This document shows positions 34,531 through 44,257 of a stretch of 64,000 nucleotides of DNA, in pieces; position 1 is the first letter of the stretch; each line of letters begins with the position of its first letter. The notes under the pieces were generated by a model. It was not told the DNA's origin. It was given only the letters and a program-made list of their open reading frames with translations, and ran no database searches. Source of the DNA: UBA6265 sp964526965. GTDB lineage: Bacteria > Chloroflexota > Chloroflexia > Thermomicrobiales > UBA6265. A program made the translations under genes and the position numbers. Location: the NCBI GenBank assembly GCA_964526965.1, contig CAZGML010000001.1:62001-126000 (forward strand). The letters are read 5' to 3'.

Positions 34531-34953
34531 TTATGCGTGCTGCAGGACAAACACAGGATGTTTGTCAAGGATAGCGCGAAGTTCCTCATCCGAGGCAGAT
34601 TTGTCAACACCCATGAATCCGCGCACCTGCCAGCTCCAGCGATCGAGATAGGCCCGCATCACGGCCAACTTCTCCTCGGGATCTGTGACCTCTTCGGCGT
34701 GGTACCTGGCCCGATGCTTGCCACGATGAAGTTGCAGGTGCCCGTTCTCTCGCACGTTTTTCACCCAGTTAGAGGCGCCATGCGGGCTGAGCAGGTACTT
34801 GTTTCCATCCAGATCAAGTACGTTGACAACAAGCGAACGCGGCTTACCGCTCTTGCGGCCACGAACCGTTAACACCATGGCACCCTTGAGATTCAACCCG
34901 AGGTTACCTACCAATACTTTCGCAACGCTATTCACGATTTTCGTCGGGTTCAT
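34531..34953 (-). CDS. F420-dependent nitroreductase/quinone reductase family protein (DUF385)
   Basis: A 140-aa split-barrel protein of the deazaflavin-dependent nitroreductase family: VLTVRGRKSGKPRSLVVNVLDLDGNKYLLSPHGASNWVKNVRENG, split over residues 27-71, carries the family core that binds the F420 tail. This family is common in Actinobacteria and some Chloroflexota and reduces quinones or nitro compounds. The DUF1801 gene begins 12 bases after its stop in the same direction, suggesting one transcript. Confidence 0.87.
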   Translation of the reverse strand: MNPTKIVNSVAKVLVGNLGLNLKGAMVLTVRGRKSGKPRSLVVNVLDLDGNKYLLSPHGASNWVKNVRENGHLQLHRGKHRARYHAEEVTDPEEKLAVMRAYLDRWSWQVRGFMGVDKSASDEELRAILDKHPVFVLQHA

Positions 34954-35057
34954 TTGGCGTACTCCATTTCCATTCGGGTAAACATCGATATCCGAATTAT
35001 CTACGCCAGAAAGAAAAGAGTGCGTCAGGAGTTTGTCGAACGCGTGCGGGATCAGGT

Positions 35058-35633
35058 TTAGAGGGTACGGGCAACAGCCTTGGCGATGGTGGCAAGCGTT
35101 TCGCTCACGCCAATGCCGCGAATCGCCATCGCCTGCACCACTGGCCAGGCGTGGAGATTGAGCGGATCGGCGACTTCTGCCACCGGACGAGCGTCCACCA
35201 AATCGGTTTTGTTCACCTGCAAAACGATCGGCATGGATGAGGAATCCTTGCTGTAATGTTCGAGGTGTTCGTGCAATTCATCCATGCTGGCCTGGTTTTC
35301 GTCTTGCTTGGCAGGGTTAGCATCGGCAACAAAAACAATGCCGTCTGCGCCACCGAGGATCGCACGCCGGGTACGAACGTAATCCTCCTGACCGGGCACG
35401 GTGTAGAGGTGGAAGCGAATGCTCCAGCCGCCGACCTCGATCTCCTGAATCGGCATGAGGTCGAAAAAGAGCGTCCGCTCATCCACAGTATCGATCGAGC
35501 GCATCGGCCCACGGGATTCCTGTGGCAGGCGGCTGTGCACGTTGGTCAGATTCGTGGTTTTCCCGCTCTGGGCGGGACCGTAATAGACGATCTTGGTATC
35601 GATCCGGTGGTTGCGAACATCAATGGCTGCCAT
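35058..35633 (-). CDS. MglA-like Ras-family small GTPase
   Basis: A 191-aa GTPase: P-loop YYGPAQSGKTTN (about 17-28), a switch region with DERTLFFDLMP, G3-like VPGQEDY, where the usual DxxG is replaced as in the MglA/gliding group, and G4 VNKTDLV. In bacteria MglA sets cell polarity and is switched off by MglB (roadblock). No mglB or roadblock gene is in the window. It lies three bases upstream of... the purM stop, i.e. purM is read first and this gene ends the transcript. Confidence 0.88.
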   Translation of the reverse strand: MAAIDVRNHRIDTKIVYYGPAQSGKTTNLTNVHSRLPQESRGPMRSIDTVDERTLFFDLMPIQEIEVGGWSIRFHLYTVPGQEDYVRTRRAILGGADGIVFVADANPAKQDENQASMDELHEHLEHYSKDSSSMPIVLQVNKTDLVDARPVAEVADPLNLHAWPVVQAMAIRGIGVSETLATIAKAVARTL

Positions 35634-35636
35634 AGG

Positions 35637-36695
35637 TTACACAAACAACCCCTGTACGGCGCTTTCGTCGCTGGTTACGCGTGGGATAACGCGACCTATG
35701 GGCACAGCGGAGTCGATCTCTCCGAGCACCTCCATGGCATCTTCCGGCTTCACAACGAGCACAAAACCAATGCCCATGTTCAGCGTGCGATAGCGCTCTT
35801 CCTCGCCAAGGACGGCCTGTTCGACGAGATAGTCGAATATCGGCAGGGACTCCCAGCTGTTCGGATCGAGCACGGCAATCGCCGTTTCGGGCAATGTGCG
35901 CGGGAGGTTATCGGTGAGGCCGCCGCCTGTGATGTGCGCCATACCACGGATGAGACCGCGATCGAGGAGCGGCATCACGTCCGGGAGATAACTACGGTGA
36001 CTCTCGATAAGCGCTTTGCCCAGCGTCATTTCCGAGTTCGGCAAAGGTTGGGCAAGGATCGCTGCGTCGCGTTCACGGTCGCCCGTGAGCCCAATCGCCT
36101 TTCGCGCCAGGGAGTACCCGTTGGTATGGAGCCCGGTACTTGGCAGGCCGATGATGATGTCGCCTTCTTCGATCTGCGAGCCGTCGACGATTCGATCCTC
36201 GGTGACGGAACCGACGATGAAGCCGGCGAGATCATACTCTCCCTCCGGATACATATCCGGCATCTCGGCGGTTTCACCACCAAGCAGCGCGGTCTCGTTC
36301 ACCTTACAGGCGTCTGCAATACCGCCGATAACGTTCTCGACGATGTCGCCATCCAGCTTGCCCGTTGCAAAGTAATCGAGGAAGAAAAGCGGTTTCGCGC
36401 CGAGCGCCAGGATATCGTTAACGCAGTGGTTGACGATGTCGCGACCGACGGACGCATGCGCCTCGCCCCCAAGCAGGAACGCCAGCCGCAGCTTGGTGCC
36501 AACACCATCGGCGCTCGCCACCAGGATTTGGTCGGCTGGACCTTCCATTTTCCAGGTGCCACCGAAATGGCCGATGGGGCCGGCGCTGGAACCGAGCGTA
36601 CTGGCGACACGCTCCTTCATGCGATCGATCGCGTTCATTTTGGCGTCGATATCAACACCGGCGTCTTTGTAGCTGATAGGGGTGCGGGGATCCAT
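35637..36695 (-). CDS. purM: Phosphoribosylformylglycinamidine cyclo-ligase
   Basis: A 352-aa AIR synthetase, step five of purine synthesis. Typical motifs are ISYKDAGVDI at the N-terminus, LVASADGVGTKLRLA (about 57-71), HCVNDILALGAKPLFFLDY, LLGGETAEMPDMY (ATP-binding region) and HITGGGLTDNLPR. Length and order match the family. It is followed three bases later by the MglA-like gene, so the two are co-transcribed. Other pur genes are not in this window. Confidence 0.95.
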   Translation of the reverse strand: MDPRTPISYKDAGVDIDAKMNAIDRMKERVASTLGSSAGPIGHFGGTWKMEGPADQILVASADGVGTKLRLAFLLGGEAHASVGRDIVNHCVNDILALGAKPLFFLDYFATGKLDGDIVENVIGGIADACKVNETALLGGETAEMPDMYPEGEYDLAGFIVGSVTEDRIVDGSQIEEGDIIIGLPSTGLHTNGYSLARKAIGLTGDRERDAAILAQPLPNSEMTLGKALIESHRSYLPDVMPLLDRGLIRGMAHITGGGLTDNLPRTLPETAIAVLDPNSWESLPIFDYLVEQAVLGEEERYRTLNMGIGFVLVVKPEDAMEVLGEIDSAVPIGRVIPRVTSDESAVQGLFV

Positions 36696-36773
36696 GCATG
36701 TCCTTGTAGAAACGCTGCGGGGATTCTCTTCATCCCCGCAGGCCGGCCGCAGTCGTGCGGAATCAGGTTAAGT

Positions 36774-38159
36774 CTACTGAATTTCGCTGGCAGCGTCTGT
36801 ATCCAGGTAAGGCGCAAACCGGCCGATTTCGCGGCTTGGGAGTGAACCGGTTATCACTGTGCCCTTCTCCGTGAAATCACGGTCCAGAACATGCCCCTGC
36901 GTATGAAATCGTTCAACCAGATCCGATTTATCGTACGGAATGGTAGCCACAACGGAGCGGAACCCTTCCTCACGCTCGAGTGTTTCCTCGATGTGGGTGA
37001 GGAGTTCCTCGATGTTGATGCCCTTTTCCGCCGATATCGCAACTGAATCCTCGTTAATGCCGAGTTCTGCCTTCACGACATCGAGATTCTCGAGATGCTT
37101 TTGTGGCATCGCGTCGATTTTGTTGAGCGCATAGAGCACCGGGCGATCATCAACGCCGAGCTCTTCCAGCGTTTCGTTCACGGTGATCACCTGTTCCGGC
37201 GCATTGGGATGCGTGAGGTCAACAACGTGAATAAGCATGGACGCCTCCTCGATCTCCTCGAGCGTGGCGCGGAATGCGGCGATAAGCTGGGTCGGCAGGT
37301 TGTTGATGAATCCCACAGTATCGGTCAGCAACACTTCGCGTCCGCTTGGCAACGTGATGCGGCGAGTGGTGGGATCCAGCGTGGCGAAGAGCTTGTCCTC
37401 GGTGAGCACCTCGGCACCGGTGATTCTGTTCAACAGCGTGCTCTTGCCGGCGTTCGTGTAGCCAACAAGTGAGACGACAGCGATTGGAGCCTTTTTGCGC
37501 TGCTTGCGATAGCGTTCGCGATGTTCGTGGACTTCTTTCAACTGGTCCTTGAGTTGGCTAATACGCTGGTTCGCCATACGGCGGTCGCTCTCCAGCTGGG
37601 TTTCACCAGGACCGCGCAGACCCACTGCCCCACCACCGGCACCACCACCTGCCTGGCGGCTGAGGTGGCTCCACATACGGGTGAGTCGGGGCAAGCGGTA
37701 TTGCAACTGCGCGAGTTCTACCTGCAGGCGACCCTCGCGCGTTTGCGCGCGGCGAGCGAAGACATCGAGGATCAGCGCAGTGCGATCGATGACTTTCAGC
37801 TCGAGCTCATCTTCCAGGTTGCGTTGCTGGGCCGGTGTCAGGTCGCCATCTACCAACACCACGTTGTACTCCAGATCATCCTGCAGTTGTTTGATCTCCT
37901 GCAGTTTGCCTTTGCCTACGTAGGTACCTGCATTCGGATGATCCAGCTTTTGGCTCACGGAGCCGACCACATCAACATCGACCGTTTCGGCCAACGCTGC
38001 AAGCTCTTCCAGCGAATCGGCAGCGCTCCAGGTTTGGGTCTGTGTTTCAACGGAAACGAGAAGCGCCCGCTCCCTGTCGGTGGCGGTTGAATGTGTGTGG
38101 AGGTCAATATCGAATTGTATGGTCTTTTCCTTTCGGCGGTGAGCCGATTGGCAAATCAT
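36774..38159 (-). CDS. hflX: Ribosome-associated GTPase HflX
   Basis: An HflX-type GTPase of about 460 aa that splits stalled ribosomes: N-terminal domain (HPNAGTYVGKGKLQEIKQL), linker QAGGGAGGGAVGLRGPGETQLE, G domain with GYTNAGKSTLLNRITG (P-loop), DTVGFI (G3) and NKID (G4), and a C-terminal subdomain. The start is uncertain. ATG 38159 is used here, but a better spaced AAAGGA site precedes an ATA codon at 38120 and another ATG lies at 38180. No other start near the conserved region is available. Confidence 0.92.
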   Translation of the reverse strand: MICQSAHRRKEKTIQFDIDLHTHSTATDRERALLVSVETQTQTWSAADSLEELAALAETVDVDVVGSVSQKLDHPNAGTYVGKGKLQEIKQLQDDLEYNVVLVDGDLTPAQQRNLEDELELKVIDRTALILDVFARRAQTREGRLQVELAQLQYRLPRLTRMWSHLSRQAGGGAGGGAVGLRGPGETQLESDRRMANQRISQLKDQLKEVHEHRERYRKQRKKAPIAVVSLVGYTNAGKSTLLNRITGAEVLTEDKLFATLDPTTRRITLPSGREVLLTDTVGFINNLPTQLIAAFRATLEEIEEASMLIHVVDLTHPNAPEQVITVNETLEELGVDDRPVLYALNKIDAMPQKHLENLDVVKAELGINEDSVAISAEKGINIEELLTHIEETLEREEGFRSVVATIPYDKSDLVERFHTQGHVLDRDFTEKGTVITGSLPSREIGRFAPYLDTDAASEIQ

Positions 38160-38224
38160 GAATCGCGCATGATGGTGCAATCATCGGCTGCACCAAAACT
38201 GAGTGACGAAACGCCGTTGGTGCG

Positions 38225-40024
38225 TTATGCGACCTGGTCTATATCGTGGAAATAAATCATTGTCGTCCTCCTGTCATGCGCAGATAGCGTTAGTTTACCA
38301 TGCGCTTCTGAGGACTCCGGTAAAACGATGGAATTCCGAAGCGAGGACGCCTTCTCCTGCTCCTCGTCCCAGAAGTCAACGGGAGCAACATGGCGCATAA
38401 CCAGGTTGGCGCCTTCGAGAACGAGGCGGAAGCAATCGATGCGGATGACGTACTCCTGGTCGGCGCGCTCCTCTGCCAGCGGCTCCACCCGATAGACGAT
38501 CCATGCCTGATCACCGATGTTGCCGCCCTCGGTGTTGCCAGCGGCATCCTCCCAAACGGTGATGACGGAATGCTCCTCGAACTCCTCGAGTAAATGAAGC
38601 TCATCCAGCACGCACTGTTGCGGGTCGCCGTGGTGATTGATCACGCTTTCGAACTCGAAGATACTCACGCCGTTTCGCAATCCGATACGTTCGTAGCCCG
38701 CGTCAGTGAACTGCTCGTCGACAATCCAGTCACCACCCGGAGCGGGAATCGACCAGCCAAACTCGGTGCTGCCAAGCTCCGCGTTGTCGACGATCGGTGT
38801 CGCTTGCGGCGGGGGAGCGTCCTGAACCAGCTCAAACGGCGGACACACTACCTGCATTTCAAGGCAGTTGAGCTGATGATCCATGATCCGGTTCGTGACG
38901 TTGGTGTCCGGCAGTGTGGAGCCAATGGATCGGTAGCCGATAGCGACGACCATATCATCGACCAGCCGAATCTCGACGTTTCCGGAGTAGTTCTGCCCGT
39001 TCATGGTGCCGGAGACGCGATACACACCGAGCACACCCTGCCACGACCATGATTCCCCGACTATGGCGTCGAAATACGGTTCCAGTAGCGATCCGGCCGG
39101 GGATCCGTCGGCGACGATATCGAACCAGGTCGCCGCCGATTCTGCCGAATCGAATTGGCCCAGCCAGGTAGAGATGAGGCCGGTGCCTCCCCCAACCCGC
39201 ATGGAACTACCGCTCAGGTAGAGCGAGGTCATGCCGGGTGCCGGCGCTTGACCATCACCATCAAGTTCACCAATTGCCGGTTGCACGGCACCGTCCCGGT
39301 AACGATAGAGCCCGTGCACGCCGGTTTGCTGGCTGTGGGCGAAGTTCGCCGTATTCTCATTCGGGACTAGTGTGAGGGCCATCGGTGAGAGGCCGGACTC
39401 ACCGGTTGCCCGAATTCGATCAAGCCGTTCCAGCGTTGCCTCAACCACAAGGATATGCTCGGTTTCGTCGGGGGCGCCGGTGGCATCCATCGCAACAATT
39501 TCGATAACCACATTGCCATCACTCACCAGGGTGCGTAACTGGTCGCCGCCCTCTCCCACCAGCGTGATCGTGTACGCGCCATCCACTGCCGGTTCGATCT
39601 CGTTCACGAAGGCAGTGTTTGCGTAGTTCAGCAGGAGATCATGGAACTCGCTAGCGCCCGAGGATTCTTCAAAGAGATACACGGTAGTTTGCAAAAGGGC
39701 GAGGATGGGCGAATCCTGATGCGCGCGATCTTCGGGCAACACCAGATCGAGCACGTAGGCGCGGGAAAGGCCGTAATCGACAATTAATTCCGCGACGCTC
39801 GTTTCATCCAGGTTACGCGGGCCAGCGATGAGGCTGGAGGTCTCGTCGATGGAGAGGTATCCACCGGTCAGCACCTGATAGCCATCCTCCGGCAAATGCT
39901 GCACGGGCAATGCGATATTCGCCAGATCCAGGGTCTCGTCGGCCTGTGCGACGGCTGATGCGGAACCGCCGTTCAGCGCGAGAATGATCAGCAGTGCCAA
40001 CAGAAGGTGCACAGATCTTTGCAT
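38225..40024 (-). CDS. Large secreted protein of unknown function
   Basis: A 599-aa exported protein with a classical signal peptide (about 1-24, LLLALLIILALNGGSASA). The remainder is soluble, acidic, beta-rich and has no domain I recognise. The N-terminal half has regular LDETSVAELIVDYGLSRAYVLDL-like segments and an FDSAESAATWFDIVADG stretch near the middle. Three Cys occur in the segment around NCLEMQVVCPPFE and two more near the end, so a disulfide is likely. Start 40024 follows GAGGAGG; the open frame extends 35 codons further without a site. Confidence 0.75.
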   Translation of the reverse strand: MQRSVHLLLALLIILALNGGSASAVAQADETLDLANIALPVQHLPEDGYQVLTGGYLSIDETSSLIAGPRNLDETSVAELIVDYGLSRAYVLDLVLPEDRAHQDSPILALLQTTVYLFEESSGASEFHDLLLNYANTAFVNEIEPAVDGAYTITLVGEGGDQLRTLVSDGNVVIEIVAMDATGAPDETEHILVVEATLERLDRIRATGESGLSPMALTLVPNENTANFAHSQQTGVHGLYRYRDGAVQPAIGELDGDGQAPAPGMTSLYLSGSSMRVGGGTGLISTWLGQFDSAESAATWFDIVADGSPAGSLLEPYFDAIVGESWSWQGVLGVYRVSGTMNGQNYSGNVEIRLVDDMVVAIGYRSIGSTLPDTNVTNRIMDHQLNCLEMQVVCPPFELVQDAPPPQATPIVDNAELGSTEFGWSIPAPGGDWIVDEQFTDAGYERIGLRNGVSIFEFESVINHHGDPQQCVLDELHLLEEFEEHSVITVWEDAAGNTEGGNIGDQAWIVYRVEPLAEERADQEYVIRIDCFRLVLEGANLVMRHVAPVDFWDEEQEKASSLRNSIVLPESSEAHGKLTLSAHDRRTTMIYFHDIDQVA

Positions 40025-40082
40025 GTTTACGTCCTCCTCGACGGGCCCCGAAAGGACCGCGATTAGGCCAAGTGTACCGGAA

Positions 40083-40877
40083 TCATGCGGTTTTCTGTGT
40101 GGCAACCCTGCGATACGCAATAACGCCAACCCCGACGATCATCAGCGCGAAGCTGAGCCAGTAGGCTGCGGGGAGTGGCCCGATGTAGAGACTGTCTGTC
40201 CGGATGCTCTCCAGGATAAGGCGGACAAACCCGTAACCCACCAGATAGATCCCGAAAATCATGCCCGGACGCAACCAGCGCAATCGGTCCTGATTCAGCA
40301 CCAACACCGTCAGCACGGTGCAGAACGTGAGGCTAAAGAGGGATTCGTACAAGAAGGTCGGGTGGAAAGTGGAGTACTGCTCGTAGCCTACGGGACGGCG
40401 GGACGGGTCGATAGTAACTGCCCACGGCAGTCCGGTCGGCGTACCAAAAGCTTCCTGATTGGCCCAGTTGCCCCAACGGCCAATGGCCTGGCCCAACGCA
40501 AGGGCGGGCACGATGACATCGAACCACCGCCAGATGCTGCCCTCGCGGTTTCGCAACAGCAGCCACGCGGCAAGGCCACCACCGATAATAGCGCCATGAA
40601 TGGTGAGCCCACCCGTTCGGAGGTTGATCGCCCCAATCAGATCGCTGCTAAACCGATCCCACTCCAGGATCACGTAGTAGAGCCGTGCACCGACAATTGC
40701 CGCCAGCACCACAATCGGGGCGATATCCAGCAATATCTCACCATCGAGTCCGACCTGGTTCGCGAGCCAAACTGCGAGCCCGACGGCAGCGACGATGCCC
40801 AGCACGATAAAAAGCGCATACCAGCGCACCTCTATCGGCCCGAATGAGATTGCGACTGGATCAGTTAGCGTGGGCAT
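40083..40877 (-). CDS. lgt: Prolipoprotein diacylglyceryl transferase
   Basis: A 264-aa inner-membrane enzyme that adds diacylglycerol to the lipobox Cys of prolipoproteins, a step needed for the cupredoxin lipoprotein in this window. Family motifs are RWYALFIVLGI, GGLTIHGAIIGGGLAAWL (about 88-105), GRWGNWANQEAFG (about 132-144) and HPTFLYESL. About seven membrane helices fit. The start overlaps the PfkB gene by 17 bases, suggesting one operon rel-PfkB-lgt. Confidence 0.95.
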   Translation of the reverse strand: MPTLTDPVAISFGPIEVRWYALFIVLGIVAAVGLAVWLANQVGLDGEILLDIAPIVVLAAIVGARLYYVILEWDRFSSDLIGAINLRTGGLTIHGAIIGGGLAAWLLLRNREGSIWRWFDVIVPALALGQAIGRWGNWANQEAFGTPTGLPWAVTIDPSRRPVGYEQYSTFHPTFLYESLFSLTFCTVLTVLVLNQDRLRWLRPGMIFGIYLVGYGFVRLILESIRTDSLYIGPLPAAYWLSFALMIVGVGVIAYRRVATQKTA

Positions 40878-41793
40878 TAAGAAACTCCGTCACCTGGTTC
40901 ATCGTGGGCAATCCATCCATTGCCCCGGGTTTGCTGGTGGCGAGGGCTCCACACGCCATCGCAAAGCGAAGATCACTTGCATCAGCACCTTTCCAGCCAC
41001 GCGCGATCATTCGGCTCACAAATCCGGCCGTGAACGCATCGCCGGCGCCAGTCGGCTCAATGGCATGTACGGCAAATACGTCCTGGCGGATGCGCTGATC
41101 CCCCACACGCAGCAACGCTCCGCGACTACCGTCCGTGATGACGGCAATTGGCGGATCGATGCGGTCGAGCACATCAATTGCGTCCTCTAGCGAATTGACG
41201 CCCCACATATGGTGCGCATCATCCACGCTCATTTTCACTACCGTGCTGGCCGTTAAGCCTGCCATGATGAGCATGCGCAGGTCTTCCAACGGCATAAGGC
41301 CCGGCCGTACATTGACATCAAAGACCAGGGGGATAGAGCGCTCGCCAGCCATGCGAATCGCCGTCAGGACGGCGTCTGAGCTCGGGCTCGCGCACATGGC
41401 TACCGAGCCGAAGACAATGGCTTCGGCATTATCGAACTCCATGTCATCTGGCGAAAGCAATCGGTCCGCGTGCCGGTGGATACGGAAGTGCCCGTCGCCG
41501 TCGTCGTCCGCCCATGCGAGCGCAAGCGTGGTGGGTGTGTTCTCAGCAAAGCGCACGCGGGATACGTCCACGTCCTCTGAGCGCAACTTCGCATGGAGCC
41601 GCTCGCCGAACGGATCGTCTCCGAGCACGGTGCGCATCTGCACCGGAATCCCGAGGCGCGCGAGACCGACAGCGACATTGGCAGGGGCACCGCCTTCACG
41701 GATCGCCAACGAATCACCGCTCACCAGATCGCTCCCTTTGGGCGCGATGAGGTCAATCAGGCACTCGCCAATAGAGACGACGGGTCTTGTCAT
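40861..41793 (-). CDS. PfkB-family carbohydrate kinase (fructokinase-like)
   Basis: A 310-aa ribokinase/PfkB-family sugar kinase: VSIGECLIDLIAP at the N-terminus, GGAPANVAVGLARLG (PfkB signature 1, about 34-48), and PTGAGDAFTAGF (signature 2 with the catalytic Asp, near residue 245). It resembles fructokinases but could act on another sugar. The start overlaps the rel stop by four bases (ATGA) and the gene overlaps lgt, so it sits in the rel-PfkB-lgt operon. Confidence 0.9.
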   Translation of the reverse strand: MTRPVVSIGECLIDLIAPKGSDLVSGDSLAIREGGAPANVAVGLARLGIPVQMRTVLGDDPFGERLHAKLRSEDVDVSRVRFAENTPTTLALAWADDDGDGHFRIHRHADRLLSPDDMEFDNAEAIVFGSVAMCASPSSDAVLTAIRMAGERSIPLVFDVNVRPGLMPLEDLRMLIMAGLTASTVVKMSVDDAHHMWGVNSLEDAIDVLDRIDPPIAVITDGSRGALLRVGDQRIRQDVFAVHAIEPTGAGDAFTAGFVSRMIARGWKGADASDLRFAMACGALATSKPGAMDGLPTMNQVTEFLNAHAN

Positions 41794-44099
41794 GCGGATG
41801 GGCGAACTTTGGCCACCGGCGGGTCCGCCTCGCGGCGGACTTTATTGACCTGACGCAATTGCTCCAGCTTGGTCAGCATCATGGAGAGGTGGTTGATATC
41901 TTCGACCTCGACGACCGCACGGAAGGTGACGGTACTGTCCTCGTGGGTTTGCGTGGTCATACTGAGGATGTTCACCCGCTGGTCAGCCAACAGGGTCGAA
42001 ATATCCTTGAGCAATCCAACCCGATCTTCTGCATCGATGATGATCGCGACCGGGTGCGTCTCGTTGCGCTGATTGCCCCAGTTGACGGGTACCAGGCGTT
42101 CGGGATCGGGGATATGCGTGACGTTGGGACAGTCCTGTCGGTGGTATACAACCCCGCGCCCGCGGGTGATGTAGCCGATAATCGGCTCTGGCGGAACAGG
42201 CTTGCAGCAATTCGCCTGCATGGTGAGCACATTGCCCGCGCCCATAACTTCCACCTTGGCCGGCTTCTGGGGTACCCGCACCGGGTTGGATTTTGGCGCG
42301 ACGTCCTTGATGCTCACATCCAGCCGGGATGTGATGCTGTGCGCCGAGATAGCGCCGTAGCCAATGGCGGCATAGAAGTCGTCCAGCTTGGTGTACCGCG
42401 GGTACTTCTCCATCACCTCTTCGTGCGCGATATTCAGCGCCAGGCGTTGCAGCTCCTTCTCCAGGGTGGACTTGCCACTGGCGATGTTCTCGTCGCGTTC
42501 CTGACGGCGGAACCACTGCCGAATCTTCTCGCGTGCCGAGGCGGTTTTGACATATCCGTTCTCGGCTTGCAGCCAATCGCGCCGGGGGCCTTTCACGGAT
42601 TTACTTGTGCGAATCTCCACGACCTGGGCATTGTTCAGCTCGTATTTAAGATCAACTTGCTGGCCGTTGACAGTAGCGCCCACGGTCTGGTGCCCGACTT
42701 CGGTGTGAATGCGATAGGCGAAGTCGACAGGCGTGGCGCCACGCGGCAGCTCGATAATGTCTCCCGCCGGTGTGAAGCAATAAATCATGTCCTGGAAGAC
42801 ATCGGACTTGAGGCTCTCGACGAACTCTTCGGCGTCGGCAACCTCGTCACGCCAGTCCATAAGCTGACGCAGCCAGGTGATTTTCGCCTCGAGGCGCTGA
42901 TCCCCCTGTGCGCCTTCCTTGTATCGCCAGTGTGCGGCGATGCCGTACTCGGCGACCTGGTGCATCTCCCATGTGCGGATCTGGATTTCCACCGGGTGGC
43001 CTTCGGGGCCGATTACCGCCGTGTGGAGACTCTGGTACATGCTCTCCTTTGGCGTGGCGATATAGTCATCGATCTCGCCCGGTACGGGGTGCCACATGCC
43101 GTGAACCAGCCCGAGCACCGAGTAGCACTCGGTGACATCGTCCACAATAATGCGCACGCCGATGACGTCGTAAATCTCATCAAACGCGCGGTTCTTGCGG
43201 TTCATCTTGCGATAGATGGAATAGATGTGCTTCTTGCGCCCGTACATCTCGGCGTTGATGCCGGCGTCGGAAAGTAGCTCCTCGAGCTCACCGATCACAC
43301 CCTCGAGCGCGGCCGCGGTGGATTCGCCGCGACGCTCCAGCTCTTCGGTGATATGGCGGTATTGCACCGGATTGAGATATTTGAAGGCCAAGTCCTCCAA
43401 TTCGGACTTGACCTGCCAAATCCCCAGGCGGTTTGCGAGCGGGGCGTAAATCTCCATTGTCTGCTGGGCGATCTGTACCTGCTTGTCGCGACGCATGGAC
43501 CCCAGCGTTCGCATGTTGTGCAGGCGGTCGGCGAGCTTGATAAGTACTACGCCAATATCATCGACCATAGCCAGGAACATCTTGCGAAGGCTCTCGGCCT
43601 GGTGCTCCCGCTCTCGCTCCTGCCGGTTGCGGCCATCGTCTGCGTCTGGCATCCACTGGATTTTGCCGAGCTTGGTGGTGCCGTCGACGAGGTCGGCAAC
43701 CCTGGTGCCAAACACCTCTTCTATCTGCTCGTAGGTAATCTCGGTATCTTCAACGACATCGTGGAGCAAACCGGCGGCCATCGTTTCGCTATCCAGGCGC
43801 ATAATCGCCAGGGTACGCGTCACCTCAACGGGGTGAACGATGTACGGTTCTCCGGATTTGCGAGCCACACCGCTGTGCGCCTTGTAAGCGACCAGGAACG
43901 CCCGCGCCACGATTTCAATATCGTCGCTGTGCTGATCCTCGTCGATAGCGTCGCTGAGTCGGTTGAGCGCTTCCTGGACGGATGGTTCAAACGATTCCGG
44001 TGGGGGCACAACAAGCTCATGCTCGCTCTCCTGCCGGGCAGGGTCAGCAAACATGGCAATTGTTTCAATCAGGTTCGAATCAACCTTGGTGGGAGACAT
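41790..44099 (-). CDS. rel: Bifunctional (p)ppGpp synthetase/hydrolase (RelA/SpoT)
   Basis: A 769-aa RSH protein that controls the stringent response. It contains an HD hydrolase domain with an intact AAGLLHDVVEDTEI (His-Asp) motif (about 84-97), a synthetase domain (RKMNRKNRAFDEIYDVIGVRII, spanning residues 272-293, then ESMYQSLHTAVIGPEG), a TGS domain (CFTPAGDIIELPRGATPVDFAY), a helical/zinc-finger region and a C-terminal ACT domain (IDAEDRVGLLKDISTLL). Both active sites look complete. I prefer ATG 44099, spaced five bases from AAGG; a GTG two codons earlier is possible. Confidence 0.95.
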   Translation of the reverse strand: MSPTKVDSNLIETIAMFADPARQESEHELVVPPPESFEPSVQEALNRLSDAIDEDQHSDDIEIVARAFLVAYKAHSGVARKSGEPYIVHPVEVTRTLAIMRLDSETMAAGLLHDVVEDTEITYEQIEEVFGTRVADLVDGTTKLGKIQWMPDADDGRNRQEREREHQAESLRKMFLAMVDDIGVVLIKLADRLHNMRTLGSMRRDKQVQIAQQTMEIYAPLANRLGIWQVKSELEDLAFKYLNPVQYRHITEELERRGESTAAALEGVIGELEELLSDAGINAEMYGRKKHIYSIYRKMNRKNRAFDEIYDVIGVRIIVDDVTECYSVLGLVHGMWHPVPGEIDDYIATPKESMYQSLHTAVIGPEGHPVEIQIRTWEMHQVAEYGIAAHWRYKEGAQGDQRLEAKITWLRQLMDWRDEVADAEEFVESLKSDVFQDMIYCFTPAGDIIELPRGATPVDFAYRIHTEVGHQTVGATVNGQQVDLKYELNNAQVVEIRTSKSVKGPRRDWLQAENGYVKTASAREKIRQWFRRQERDENIASGKSTLEKELQRLALNIAHEEVMEKYPRYTKLDDFYAAIGYGAISAHSITSRLDVSIKDVAPKSNPVRVPQKPAKVEVMGAGNVLTMQANCCKPVPPEPIIGYITRGRGVVYHRQDCPNVTHIPDPERLVPVNWGNQRNETHPVAIIIDAEDRVGLLKDISTLLADQRVNILSMTTQTHEDSTVTFRAVVEVEDINHLSMMLTKLEQLRQVNKVRREADPPVAKVRPSA

Positions 44100-44114
44100 A
44101 GCCACCTTCCCGAT

Positions 44115-44138
44115 TCAGCCCGGGTGCAACCGGGCTGA
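44115..44138 (-). promoter_or_regulatory. Hairpin in the rel leader
   Basis: A nine-base perfect stem (TCAGCCCGG and CCGGGCTGA) with a six-base loop ends 15 bases before the rel start codon on the minus strand, directly ahead of its ribosome site. No T tract follows, so translational control or mRNA protection is more likely than termination. Confidence 0.5.
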
Positions 44139-44257
44139 TCACACCAGACCATCCGCCGAGCTACCCACAAGCGTTCGCGGCGGTAAGAGCCTAGTTTAAG
44201 GAGATCGAGAGCCCGCGTCAATGATGATCGTACGTGCCCGGCGTCTGGAAATCCGTA

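Noticed and set aside
35256..36845. 529-codon open frame antisense to the MglA-like gene and purM
   Set aside because: Both genes on the other strand are clear family members. The frame is a by-product of GC-rich third positions, with no ribosome site or protein-like pattern.
41787..43277. 496-codon open frame antisense to rel
   Set aside because: rel is unambiguous on the minus strand, and the antisense product shows no domain.
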